Positions 8,316 to 16,572 of a DNA stretch of 16,572 nucleotides are shown here, in pieces. The stretch is from Propionibacteriaceae bacterium (GTDB lineage Bacteria; Actinomycetota; Actinomycetes; Propionibacteriales; Propionibacteriaceae): positions 1 to 16,572 of the forward strand of contig JAIRVA010000214.1 of the NCBI GenBank assembly GCA_031254155.1, given 5' to 3'. The translations under genes were made by a program, and so were the position numbers. A model generated the notes under the pieces. It had not been told where the DNA came from and searched no databases. It saw only the letters and a list, made by a program, of their open reading frames with translations. The number at the start of each line of letters is the position of its first letter. The first letter of the stretch is position 1.

Positions 8316-11300
8316 ATGTCGCCCAAGACAACCAACGATACGACTACTATCTCAGCCGCTCGCTACCGGAGATGGGCGAAGCCAACGGCTCTCCTGACCT
8401 CCTTCGTCCTTTCCATCGGGAGTCTCGTTCTCGGGGGTGCTGCCGCCCCGCCGGTTGCGAACGCCGCGCTCGCCGGCGGCGACCCGGTCTCGCATACGGC
8501 GACCGCGCCGGTCTGGACGGCGGTCACCGACTGGCAGGCGAACTGGAAGTACGAGTTGAACAATAAGAACGTCTACTGGGCGGCCGACTCGACGAACATG
8601 AACTCCTCCAACGCGGTCGGTACCTCGCTCACAGCGCTGTGGCAGGCGGACAACTGGGCGTCGGATCTACTGACATACGAGTTCCGCGCCACCATGTCGT
8701 TCACGAAGGTCAGCAGTGGTACGACCAACTTCGACTACCTGTCGTTCACGTCGCAGGCGATCGGCCGCATCGGTGGGACGCGGGCTGATCCGATGGCCCC
8801 CCTCACGGTCTACTACTGGGATCACTTCGCGCCCCGGTCGAAGGGTCCGGCGTCGTGTGCCGTCGGCTACACCCCGATCGTCCGGGTGACATCGATGGAT
8901 CCGACCATCTACTGGTCCTGCATGCCGGCCCCCGATGACTTCACGGCGGGCTACAACTTCACCGGTTTCAACCAGATCATTGGCAACGGCAACGCGACTG
9001 GCGGCGAGATCGACCAGTACACCGGCGCGCTCTACGTCATCTCCTCGGTCGACGGCGCGATTGACAATCAAGGTTCGAACTCGGCCGCCCAGTCGACAGA
9101 GAACAACTGGGTTTTCTCGATCTGGGACCCGGTGACGGGCGCGTACTCGCTGTCCGGGTCGATCCAGCCGGGTGACTGGACGCCGGGTATGACCACCGTG
9201 CCCACCGAGCGGGTCGATGTCCGCGCGAACGTTGACGGTACGGGCAACAGCGATCCGCAGGCCCCCGCCGACTTCGCCATGGACGCCGACGGCAACGTGT
9301 ACGTCTACTCCGGGACGGGCCTGGTCACCGGCAACACCGGGACCACCTGCACCGGGAGTAATGGCAACATGTCCTTGGTTCGTATGGAACCCGCCCGCGA
9401 CGCGAACGGCAACGTCGTCGACGGCACGGCCCAGAACCCCTGGCGCTATTACGTCGTTGACAAGCTGCGCAAGGATCCCGCCGCCACCCAGTACTGCTGG
9501 TCGAACGCCCAGTTCATCTGGGGCGGCGCCTTCGTCCACGGGCAGTTCCTGCTCGCCGCCAACGCCAACATCCGCCCGCACAGCGCGTACTCCGCCCTGG
9601 CCCAGCAGTGGGTCGGGACCGACGGCGGTACGAACGGCACGACCGGCATGGTGAAGGTCGACCCGTTGCGGGGCACGGCCCGCCCGGTCTGGTCGACGAG
9701 CAACAATGACATCCCGGCCGGGGCGGCCACCGGCGGTGTCAACGTGCTCGACGACGCCGGCGCCCAGCTGGCCGAGGTGATCCGGGGCATGATCTACAAC
9801 GACGCCAACGGCAACGGCGCGGTCGATCCGGGCGAGAAGGGCATCCCGAACGTCAAGCTTGGCCTGTACGACATGAGTGGTACGTTGGTGTCGGTCAAGC
9901 AGACCGACTCCGTCGGCAAGTACTCCTTCATCGTTGACGAAGAGGGCGTCAGCTACTACGTCCGCCCGGTCCAGGTCCAGATCGCGGCGGCCGACGGTAC
10001 GCCGATGAACGCGACGCTGACCTGGGCGGCCGGTTCGACTGAACAGGGTTACAACAACTCCGGTGTCAAGGTGACCAACACTGCGACGGTGTACTGCAAC
10101 GAGGGCACTATCGCCACCGCGACGGGCGGGCAGTGCTCCGGCGCCAAGCCTGTCGGCTCGGCCGACCCGCCGCTCGGCGCGCTTGATTCCGTGAGTTCGC
10201 CCGACCAGTGGCTGAACTACGCCAAGGTCGAGATCAACACGGCCCAGCAGGTGCCGGACGTGAGCTTTGCCTTCACCACCGTCGGTTCGTACGGTGATGC
10301 CCCGGCGGACCCGCTGGCGGGTCCGTCTGTCCCGGCGCACGTCAACGGCGTCAACGTGCCGGTCTGGCTGGGCGCGGCCCCCGGCGCGTACGCCGGTCCC
10401 GTGGCGGACATCACCGCCCACGCCACCGACGACGGCGTCTTCCTCAAGACGTTTTTGGGCGATGCCCCGCTGAACGCGGTGGCGATCACCCAGGCGTACA
10501 CTCTGGACGGTGTCCTGAACGGCAGCCAGGCCGCGAATGCCACCGTCAACGGCTGGCTCGCCAGCGGTAACACCTGGAACACCACCGCCGACTGGACCCC
10601 GACGATCACGGGCGGGGTGGCGAGCGGGCCGATCCCGCCGTTCGCTACCACCGGCGACGTCCAGTTCCGCGCCAACGCGTCGGCTCAGACCCAGACCCAG
10701 CCGACGAATGCCAGCAATGAGTATTACGCGGACTCGTCGGGCGCGCCCAACTGGGTGACCACCGGCGAGATCGAGGACTACGGGCTCACAGTGGCCGACG
10801 CGGTGTACCGCCCGGCGGCCAAGACGACGAACAGTACGGGTACGTTCACTGTGGCCAACCAACAGATCGCGGCCGACGCGACGAAGTGGACCTTCGGCAA
10901 CGGCGTCCCCGCCACCCCGGGGTCGCCGGTCACGGTGACCGCGGAGGTTCCGAGCAACCAGTGGGTCGTTGACACCGTCACCGTGGCGGACACCGTCACC
11001 GGTGCTCCGGTCGCCGCGACCATCTCGGCCCCCGCGGCGAACGGTAGCGTGACGATCACCTACACCCCGACGACCGGCTCGGACGTCACCATCGCGGTGC
11101 TTTACGCCCCGGCCATCGACTGGACCAAGTCGACGCTGACGCTGGACAAGGAGTCGGCGCTCGTGGGTACGCCGATCACGGCCACCGCGACCGTCATCGA
11201 CGTCAATGGCGATCCGGTCGTGGGCAAGGTCATCACCTTTGCCAACGTGTCCGATCCGGTGACTCAGCTGTCGAGCCTGACCTGCACGACCAATGACCAG

Positions 11301-14300
11301 GGCGTCTGCTCGGTGACGATCACGTCGAACAAGACCGGCAAGTACCCCGACGAACTGTCGGCAACGGCCGTCGAGGCCGGTACGGCCAAGGCCCTCAATG
11401 GTTCACCGGCGTCGGTGGAGTTCACCGCTGGCCCCTGTAATATCCTCCACTCGAAGTTCACCGTGGACCCCCCGGCCGATCCGACGGATACCCTCAACCA
11501 CAAGGACTGGGTCCTGGTGGGCGAGCCGACTGAGCCCGGCTACACCGGCACCCTGACTCCGCTCGACGAGTTTGACAACCTGTGCTGGCCGGACACGGTC
11601 GTGTTCTCGGCCTCCGCCACGACCGTCACGATCACGGGCGGTACGACGGCCAACGCCGACGGCACGTACACCGCGAAGTTCACCTCGAAGGTGGCGACCG
11701 CCGACACGACCGCCGCGGTCGCGGTGGACGGGGCGCAGGTGGGGAAGAACGAGCCGATCCCGTTCCTCCACAAGGAACCTGACCCCAAGCCGACTTGTGA
11801 TGGCAAGACCCCGACGAATCTCTCAGTCAATCCGTCGACAACCGCGGTAAACACCAGCTCCACGGCGACTGCCTATATCACGGACATGTACTGCAACCCG
11901 GTCGGCGAGGGTTACGAGGTGTTTTTCCAGGCCAGCGGTGACGCGACGATGCCGGTCTCGGCGATGACGGACAAGGATTCCAACGCCATCGCCCTGGTGA
12001 CCGACAAAACGGCAGAGAAAGTCCTGGTCCACGCCTCCCTGCCCGACTTGGCGGATCTCGGGGCTGAGCCGACCGAGATCAACCTGTCCCCACAGCCGGT
12101 GACGTTCACTCCCACGGACTGCGACCCGAACAACTCGCGGTTCACGATCACTCCGGTGGTCGACCCGGCGGATCTGACCCGGACGGACTGGGTGACAGTC
12201 GGCAAGCCCGATGGGGGGAGTTTCTATACGGGCACCCTCGTACCGCTGGATGAGTTCGGCAACCTCTGTAAGCCGAAGGCCGCCGACATCAACTTCCAGG
12301 CCTCGCCGGGCTTCGTCCAGGTCGGTGCCGCGACGCCGAACCCTGACGGGACGTGGAGTGCGAAGTACACCTCGACCGTGGCCTCGAGCACTTCGCTGGC
12401 CTGGGTGACACTCAGTGGCGCCCAGGTGCAGAGCAAGCTGCCGATCCCGTTCAAGGCCGACATCCCGGTGCCCACCTGCGACCCGGCCGAGTTGAACCCC
12501 GGTATGGAGTGCTCCAACCTGACGGTCGACCCGAACTCGTTGGATATCTTCCAGAAGTCCACCGCGACGGTGTACCTCACTGACCGGTACGGCAACCCCG
12601 TAGGTGCCGGTGCGACCGTGGTCTTCACGGTGAACGGCCACGCGACGTTCGTTCCAAACGCCCAACAGGCGTACACGACCACCACCAACACCGACAGCAA
12701 GGCAATTGTCCAGCTGACCGACGAGACGGGCGAGACGGTGCAGGTGTGGGGTAAGTACGACGGCCAGGATGTCAAGGACTCCCCGGCGGATGTGACGTTC
12801 AGCCTCCCGCTCTGCTCGGCGGCGGACTCCTCGTTCGCGATTGCCCCGGTCGCCGACCCGACCGATCCGGCGATGAAGAACTGGGTGGCGGCGGGTGGCC
12901 CGAATGACCCGGGTTACACGGGTACGCTGAAGCTCCAGTCGGCGGACGGGGTGGCGCCGTGTGAGCCCACAGGTCCGATCATGTTCAAGTCCACCGAGGA
13001 CTATGTGGTGATCGGGACGCCGGTCGACGACGGGAGGGGGACGATCACGGCGAAGTTCACCTCGACCACGGCCTCGCCGGATCCCGAAGCCCTCGTGACC
13101 ATGGGCGGCACGCAGATCGGGACCAACCTGCCGATCCCGTTCAAGCCCGGCCCGTACTCGCCCACGTGCATTGACCCGAGCATCAAGTGCTCGGGCCTGA
13201 CGGTCGACCCAACGAACCTGCCCGTGGGGAGCCGGACCACTGCCACGGCCCTCCTCACCGACCAGTACGGCAACGGGATCGGTGGTGAGCCCATCGTTCT
13301 CACGGTGAACAAGGCGGCGACGTTCGTCGACAACGGTCTCACGACCATCACGGGCCCGACCGACTCCAGTTGGACCGCTACCCGCGGCACGGTGGTCGTC
13401 CAGGTCACGGACAAGACGGCCGAGACGGTCAACGTGGCGGCAACCTACCAGGGCGCTGGACTCCCCAACTCCCCGGTTCCCGTCACGTTCGAGGTGGCCC
13501 CCTGCTCCCCGGAGCACTCGTTGTTCTCGGTCACACCGGTCGCTGATCCGGCCGACACCGCGAACATGGTGAACTGGGTGACCGTCGGCGAGCCGGACGG
13601 TACGAACTACTACACCGGTACGTTGGTCCCGCGCGACGAGTACGACAACCTCTGCAAGCCGGAAGCGGGTAAGGTCGTTTTCCAGGCCTCGCCGGGCTTC
13701 GTGATGGTCGGTGCCCCGGTCGCGAACCCCAACGGGACGTACAGCGCCAAGTACACCTCCAAGGTGGCGGCCCCGTCGGCAGAGAAGCCCGCCATCCCGC
13801 TGGCCTGGGTGCTGCTCTACAATGTCCAGGTCCAGAACAAGGAGCCAATCCCGTTCGTCCACGACGTGGAGGTTGTCAATCCGCCGGAACCGTGTGCGGA
13901 TCCGGATCTGAAGGCGACGAACCTGCAGGTCAACCCGGCGTCGGTCGTGATTCCGGGGGCATCAACTGCGACGGCCCACATCACCGACAAGTATTGCAAC
14001 GCGGTACCGGGCGTGACGGTCACCTTCGCGGTGACAGACTCGCCCGCGACGACGGCCAGCGTGACGGGCCCTTCAGTCACAGACGGGTCCGGTAATGCCA
14101 AGTCCACGGTGAGCGACACGGCCCCGGAAACGGTCAAGGTTCACGCCAGCATCAAGCAGGACGGCGTTGACACCGAGATCCGGACCTCGCCGCAGCCGGT
14201 GACGTTCACGGCGTCACGGGTGTGCGACCCGGCGGCGTCCGGCTTCGCGGTCACCCCGGCCGTCGATCCCGCGGACCCGGCCATGACGAACTGGGTGACG

Positions 14301-16572
14301 GTCGGCGGGCCGACGGAGGCCGGGTACGCCGGTACGCTGACGGCGAAGAACGCGTTCGGCGGGCCCTGCGACCCGATCAGCACGGCGTTCGGTTCGACCA
14401 GCACCGACGTCGTGGTGTCGGACGTCACCGACAACAAGGATGGTACCTACACCGTGAAGTTCACCTCCACGGTCGCGTCGGCCACGCCCGAGGCGTGGGC
14501 CAAGCTCGACGGCACGCAGGTCGGAGCGAACAAGCCGATCCCGTTCCAAGCGGGCGCCATCGATCCAGACCAGTCGTCGGTGACGGCCAACCCGTTGACC
14601 CAGGTCGTCGGCAGCCCGGTCACGGTGACCGTGACGCTCAAGGACAAGTACGGCAACCCGGTCACCCGGGTCGCTCCGGCCGCGGTCAACGTGACCGGGA
14701 CCTCCGGCCCGAACACCGCCATTGTCCAGGCGTGCGTGCGCGACGCCACCCAGCCGGGCGCGTACCTCTGTGAGATGACCGCCAAAGTGGTTGGTCAGTA
14801 CAAGGTCGTGGCCAAGGTCGAGGGTACGACGCTGAGCCAGCAGCCTGTGGTCGAATTCGTCCACGGCGCGGTCTGCGTCGCCAACTGCGAACCGGTCGAC
14901 CCCAACCACCTGACCCGCTTCGACATGGTCGCGAACGACCAGGAAGCCAACGGTACGGCGGAGGATTCGGCCCGGGCGTGGGCGTACGACCACTACGGCA
15001 ACGTGGTGCCGGACGCGGTAGTCAAGGTCGTGGACCAGTCGGGCGGTGCGCTCACCGGCCTGCTGAACCCGGCGACGGCCAGCGCGCTGACGAATAACAC
15101 CGGTACGGCGATGGTCTACTGGACGACGACCCGCTCCGGCGTCTACACCGGGCTGGGGACGATCGACGACCTGCAGCCGACCACCTCCGGCAAGGACACC
15201 TCCGGCGGCGTGCTGGAGATCCGGTTCTCGCCGGCGAACCTGTCGGCCGAGAACTCGGAGTTGGTCGTGACGCCAGCGAGCCCGATCAGGGTAGGCGACA
15301 CCTACACTGCGACGGCGACGATCCGGACCACAACCAACGAACTGGCCAAGGACGCGGTCGTGTCCTTCGGGGTCACGACGAGCGTCACGCAGGGCTGGAC
15401 GCTGTCCAGCACGACGTGCCGGACAGACGACAATGGACAGTGCTCGGTGACGCTGACGGCCAAACTGGTCGGTGACGACTACACCATCAGCGCGAAGATC
15501 CCCGAGGCGGGCGTGGCGACTAATATCACGGGTAGCCCGAAGACGGTCGCGTTCACCGCGGGCGATGTCTGCGTGGAGAATCCGACCACCACGGGTCCCG
15601 ATTGCGACCCGCTGGACAAGACGCATGTGACGCGCCTTGTCGTGGACCCGAACGGCCAGGAGGCCAACGGGTCGGCGCAGGATGTCATCAACGTCTACGC
15701 GTACGACTATTACGGCAACCCGGTCCCGGATGCCCCCGTGGTGGCGACCGCTCCCGCCGCTCTGACACTCCGCACGGCGGTCAACCCGCTGACGGACACC
15801 AATGGGATCGCAAAAGTGGGTTACACCGCGACTGAACCGGGACAGTACGACGTGCCGGTGACGGTGGGCGGGAAGACCCCGCCGACGTCGCCCGCGTCAC
15901 TGTCGTTCGTCCAGGTCCCGGTGACCGATCTGCAGGTGGCCATCACGCCGACGACGACCCAGCCGGTGGGGACGGAGTTCACGGTCACAGCGACCGCGAC
16001 GGATGCCGGAGGTAGCAAAGTCAAGGGTGCCGTCATCACGTTCCCGCCGGTGGCGGGGGCGACGGTCGGCGCGAGTTGTACGACGGGTGACGACGGTACG
16101 TGCACGGTGATGCTGTACTCCGAGAAGCCGGGCACCTACACGGTCGAAGGCCGGACGGGTACGCTGAAGGCCACCGACAAGGCGACGTACGTGGCGGGTC
16201 CGGTGGACCATGTGGCGGTCAAGACCATCAAGAACGGTGCTATGCCGGATGGTACGGATCAGGACATCTACCTCGTGACGGCATACGACAAGTTCGATAA
16301 CCCGGTGCCGGGTGCGACGGTCACGTCGGCCAACCAGAGCCCCGAGTTGACGGCGGCGGCCATTGCGAAGACAGATCAGAATGGTCAGGCGACCGTCGCG
16401 TACACCGCGAACAAGAGCGGTGTCTACGACGCGACAGTGAAGGCAGACGGCGTCACGGCGGACATTGATCCGATTCACCCGACCTTCCAGACGCTCCCGG
16501 CCGATCCGGGCAAGTCGTCGTGGGAGGTCAGCCCGGCTGGGCCGATCATCGTCGGTAAGGACGCGGCGAACA
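8316..16572 (+). CDS. Giant secreted multi-domain surface protein (adhesin-like), 3' end outside window
   Basis: One open frame runs without a stop from ATG 8316 to the right edge, at least 2752 residues. Residues 1-50 are a signal peptide: basic RYRRWAK, hydrophobic core about 24-44, and A-x-A cleavage after VANA50. Residues 51-487 are unassigned, with short repeated phrases (ALYVISSVDG, DGNVYVYSGTG) that hint at a beta-propeller. About 488-560 is SdrD-B-like, with a calcium loop DANGNGAVDPGEKG. About 656-826 is a GEVED domain (YGDAP at the start, TGEIEDYGLTV at the end). About 936-1040 is a Big-1-type Ig-like domain. Residues 1041-2080 are alternating A and B modules; 2081 to the edge is a second Big-1-like series. 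Cysteines come in pairs. Likely an exported adhesin or stalk; an LPXTG or other anchor would be downstream. No enzyme motif was seen. It follows the folate genes but has its own promoter candidate. Confidence 0.9.
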   Translation, partial: MSPKTTNDTTTISAARYRRWAKPTALLTSFVLSIGSLVLGGAAAPPVANAALAGGDPVSHTATAPVWTAVTDWQANWKYELNNKNVYWAADSTNMNSSNAVGTSLTALWQADNWASDLLTYEFRATMSFTKVSSGTTNFDYLSFTSQAIGRIGGTRADPMAPLTVYYWDHFAPRSKGPASCAVGYTPIVRVTSMDPTIYWSCMPAPDDFTAGYNFTGFNQIIGNGNATGGEIDQYTGALYVISSVDGAIDNQGSNSAAQSTENNWVFSIWDPVTGAYSLSGSIQPGDWTPGMTTVPTERVDVRANVDGTGNSDPQAPADFAMDADGNVYVYSGTGLVTGNTGTTCTGSNGNMSLVRMEPARDANGNVVDGTAQNPWRYYVVDKLRKDPAATQYCWSNAQFIWGGAFVHGQFLLAANANIRPHSAYSALAQQWVGTDGGTNGTTGMVKVDPLRGTARPVWSTSNNDIPAGAATGGVNVLDDAGAQLAEVIRGMIYNDANGNGAVDPGEKGIPNVKLGLYDMSGTLVSVKQTDSVGKYSFIVDEEGVSYYVRPVQVQIAAADGTPMNATLTWAAGSTEQGYNNSGVKVTNTATVYCNEGTIATATGGQCSGAKPVGSADPPLGALDSVSSPDQWLNYAKVEINTAQQVPDVSFAFTTVGSYGDAPADPLAGPSVPAHVNGVNVPVWLGAAPGAYAGPVADITAHATDDGVFLKTFLGDAPLNAVAITQAYTLDGVLNGSQAANATVNGWLASGNTWNTTADWTPTITGGVASGPIPPFATTGDVQFRANASAQTQTQPTNASNEYYADSSGAPNWVTTGEIEDYGLTVADAVYRPAAKTTNSTGTFTVANQQIAADATKWTFGNGVPATPGSPVTVTAEVPSNQWVVDTVTVADTVTGAPVAATISAPAANGSVTITYTPTTGSDVTIAVLYAPAIDWTKSTLTLDKESALVGTPITATATVIDVNGDPVVGKVITFANVSDPVTQLSSLTCTTNDQGVCSVTITSNKTGKYPDELSATAVEAGTAKALNGSPASVEFTAGPCNILHSKFTVDPPADPTDTLNHKDWVLVGEPTEPGYTGTLTPLDEFDNLCWPDTVVFSASATTVTITGGTTANADGTYTAKFTSKVATADTTAAVAVDGAQVGKNEPIPFLHKEPDPKPTCDGKTPTNLSVNPSTTAVNTSSTATAYITDMYCNPVGEGYEVFFQASGDATMPVSAMTDKDSNAIALVTDKTAEKVLVHASLPDLADLGAEPTEINLSPQPVTFTPTDCDPNNSRFTITPVVDPADLTRTDWVTVGKPDGGSFYTGTLVPLDEFGNLCKPKAADINFQASPGFVQVGAATPNPDGTWSAKYTSTVASSTSLAWVTLSGAQVQSKLPIPFKADIPVPTCDPAELNPGMECSNLTVDPNSLDIFQKSTATVYLTDRYGNPVGAGATVVFTVNGHATFVPNAQQAYTTTTNTDSKAIVQLTDETGETVQVWGKYDGQDVKDSPADVTFSLPLCSAADSSFAIAPVADPTDPAMKNWVAAGGPNDPGYTGTLKLQSADGVAPCEPTGPIMFKSTEDYVVIGTPVDDGRGTITAKFTSTTASPDPEALVTMGGTQIGTNLPIPFKPGPYSPTCIDPSIKCSGLTVDPTNLPVGSRTTATALLTDQYGNGIGGEPIVLTVNKAATFVDNGLTTITGPTDSSWTATRGTVVVQVTDKTAETVNVAATYQGAGLPNSPVPVTFEVAPCSPEHSLFSVTPVADPADTANMVNWVTVGEPDGTNYYTGTLVPRDEYDNLCKPEAGKVVFQASPGFVMVGAPVANPNGTYSAKYTSKVAAPSAEKPAIPLAWVLLYNVQVQNKEPIPFVHDVEVVNPPEPCADPDLKATNLQVNPASVVIPGASTATAHITDKYCNAVPGVTVTFAVTDSPATTASVTGPSVTDGSGNAKSTVSDTAPETVKVHASIKQDGVDTEIRTSPQPVTFTASRVCDPAASGFAVTPAVDPADPAMTNWVTVGGPTEAGYAGTLTAKNAFGGPCDPISTAFGSTSTDVVVSDVTDNKDGTYTVKFTSTVASATPEAWAKLDGTQVGANKPIPFQAGAIDPDQSSVTANPLTQVVGSPVTVTVTLKDKYGNPVTRVAPAAVNVTGTSGPNTAIVQACVRDATQPGAYLCEMTAKVVGQYKVVAKVEGTTLSQQPVVEFVHGAVCVANCEPVDPNHLTRFDMVANDQEANGTAEDSARAWAYDHYGNVVPDAVVKVVDQSGGALTGLLNPATASALTNNTGTAMVYWTTTRSGVYTGLGTIDDLQPTTSGKDTSGGVLEIRFSPANLSAENSELVVTPASPIRVGDTYTATATIRTTTNELAKDAVVSFGVTTSVTQGWTLSSTTCRTDDNGQCSVTLTAKLVGDDYTISAKIPEAGVATNITGSPKTVAFTAGDVCVENPTTTGPDCDPLDKTHVTRLVVDPNGQEANGSAQDVINVYAYDYYGNPVPDAPVVATAPAALTLRTAVNPLTDTNGIAKVGYTATEPGQYDVPVTVGGKTPPTSPASLSFVQVPVTDLQVAITPTTTQPVGTEFTVTATATDAGGSKVKGAVITFPPVAGATVGASCTTGDDGTCTVMLYSEKPGTYTVEGRTGTLKATDKATYVAGPVDHVAVKTIKNGAMPDGTDQDIYLVTAYDKFDNPVPGATVTSANQSPELTAAAIAKTDQNGQATVAYTANKSGVYDATVKADGVTADIDPIHPTFQTLPADPGKSSWEVSPAGPIIVGKDAAN
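9777..9995 (+). other. SdrD-B-like domain of the surface protein
   Basis: Residues about 488-560. VIRGMIYNDANGNGAVDPG is the family opening with an EF-hand-like calcium loop, followed by GIPNVKLGLYD, then GKYSF. Such domains act as rigid spacers in Gram-positive surface proteins. Confidence 0.75.
10281..10793 (+). other. GEVED domain of the surface protein
   Basis: Residues about 656-826. It starts with SYGDAPADP, contains an ATDDGVFL element, and ends TGEIEDYGLTV, the variant of the GEVED signature. The domain occurs in secreted bacterial proteins; its function is not established. Confidence 0.75.
11121..11435 (+). other. First Big-1 (invasin-type Ig-like) domain
   Basis: Residues about 936-1040. 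STLTLDKESALVGTPITATATV, DVNGDPVVGKVITF and TCTTNDQGVCSVTI give the usual strand order, with a Cys-Cys pair across the turn. Confidence 0.75.
11436..14555 (+). repeat. Alternating A/B Ig-like module array (A1-B1-A2-B2-A3-B3-A4-B4-A5)
   Basis: Nine protein modules of 108-130 residues. A modules: 11436-11795, 12120-12476, 12813-13166, 13503-13892, 14223-14555. B modules: 11796-12119, 12477-12812, 13167-13502, 13893-14222. A modules share FxxxPxxDPxD, NWVTVGxP, YTGTL, a D-E-(F/Y)-x-NLC element, then YxxKFTS and a closing PIPF. B modules share LxVxP near the start, STATAxITDxYxNxV, and T(A/G)E(T/K)VxVxA. The closing PIPF is encoded each time by CCGATCCCGTTC (11754, 12441, 13131, 14535; one mismatch at 13845), giving pair periods of 687, 690, 714 and 690 bases. 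Every module carries exactly two Cys, one at its first residue. Confidence 0.8.
12294..13702 (+). repeat. 23-bp identical direct repeat between modules A2 and A4
   Basis: The copies at 12294-12316 and 13680-13702 are identical and encode F-Q-A-S-P-G-F plus the next codon's first bases. They are 1386 bases apart, two pair periods. The flanking codons differ, so this looks like a remnant of a segmental duplication or recombination between modules. Confidence 0.6.
14556..16572 (+). repeat. Second Big-1-like module series, running off the window
   Basis: Residues 2081-2752. One Big-1-like domain (about 2081-2186, with LKDKYGNPVT) is followed by alternating types. C-type modules: about 2187-2308 and 2419-2533, sharing QEANG(T/S)A(E/Q)D and AYDxYGNxVPDA, and a diverged one at about 2629-2725 with AYDKFDNPVPGA. 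D-type modules: about 2309-2418 and 2534-2628, sharing a VTP...VG...TATAT opening and a C-x-T-x(2-3)-D-x-G-x-C turn; a third starts near 2729 with SSWEVSPAGPIIVG and is cut by the edge. Confidence 0.65.

Noticed and set aside
8019..8335. Minus-strand frames of 82-93 codons in the gap before the surface gene
   Set aside because: They overlap folBK or the surface-gene start, overlap each other in different frames and resemble no protein family I know.
8303..8566. 87-codon frame at the start of the surface gene
   Set aside because: Out of frame with the long reading frame; the ATG 8316 frame gives a proper signal peptide and continues for over 2700 codons.
8667..10862. 731-codon minus-strand frame opposite the surface gene
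   Set aside because: No domain or start signal is recognisable, composition is Arg/Val/Gly-rich, and the plus strand has a coherent secreted protein. Similar frames at 11823-13862 and 14214-15626 were rejected for the same reason.
11436..14555. CRISPR-like or DNA tandem repeat in the A/B region
   Set aside because: The periodicity is at protein-module level in one open frame; there are no short identical repeats with unique spacers.

Overview
The window comes from a high-GC Gram-positive bacterium, most likely an actinomycete (Actinomycetota). The evidence is third codon positions that are almost all G or C, the actinobacterial order hpt-ftsH-folE-folP-folB-folK, an actinobacterial DUF58/transglutaminase-like pair, and a secreted GEVED plus Ig-like stalk protein. 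Genus and species cannot be set from the sequence. All convincing genes are on the + strand; the long minus-strand reading frames are codon-bias shadows.

Layout. (1) Positions 1-2560 hold the 3' end of a DUF58 gene and, overlapping it by 4 bases, a 770-aa membrane protein with a transglutaminase-like extracytoplasmic domain that appears to lack the catalytic Cys and Asp. (2) Positions 2561-2677 are a leader with two inverted repeats; the second contains the ribosome binding site of hpt. (3) Positions 2678-8106 form a tight run: hpt (purine salvage), ftsH (membrane AAA protease with a long Pro/Gly-rich tail), folE, folP and a folB-folK fusion. Together folE, folP and folBK cover GTP cyclohydrolase I, DHNA aldolase, HPPK and DHPS, the core of the route from GTP to dihydropteroate. 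Junctions are 4-base overlaps or short gaps, except a 35-bp gap before folP that carries a -10-like hexamer placed for a leaderless GTG start. (4) Positions 8107-8315 are a relatively AT-rich gap with a promoter candidate and several small dyads. (5) From 8316 to the right edge runs one unbroken frame of at least 2752 codons encoding a giant secreted surface protein.

The giant protein has a signal peptide, a roughly 440-residue N-terminal region I cannot assign, an SdrD-B-like calcium-loop domain, a GEVED domain, an invasin-type Ig-like (Big-1) domain, an array of two alternating module types (A1-B1-A2-B2-A3-B3-A4-B4-A5, pair period about 690 bp) and a second series of Big-1-like modules running off the window. 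Each A or B module has exactly two cysteines. Its end, and so its mode of wall attachment, lies outside the window.

No tRNA, rRNA, insertion sequence, CRISPR array or phage gene was seen. The most distinctive element is the disulfide-patterned A/B stalk; the most testable regulatory observations are the hpt leader hairpin and the leaderless folP start.
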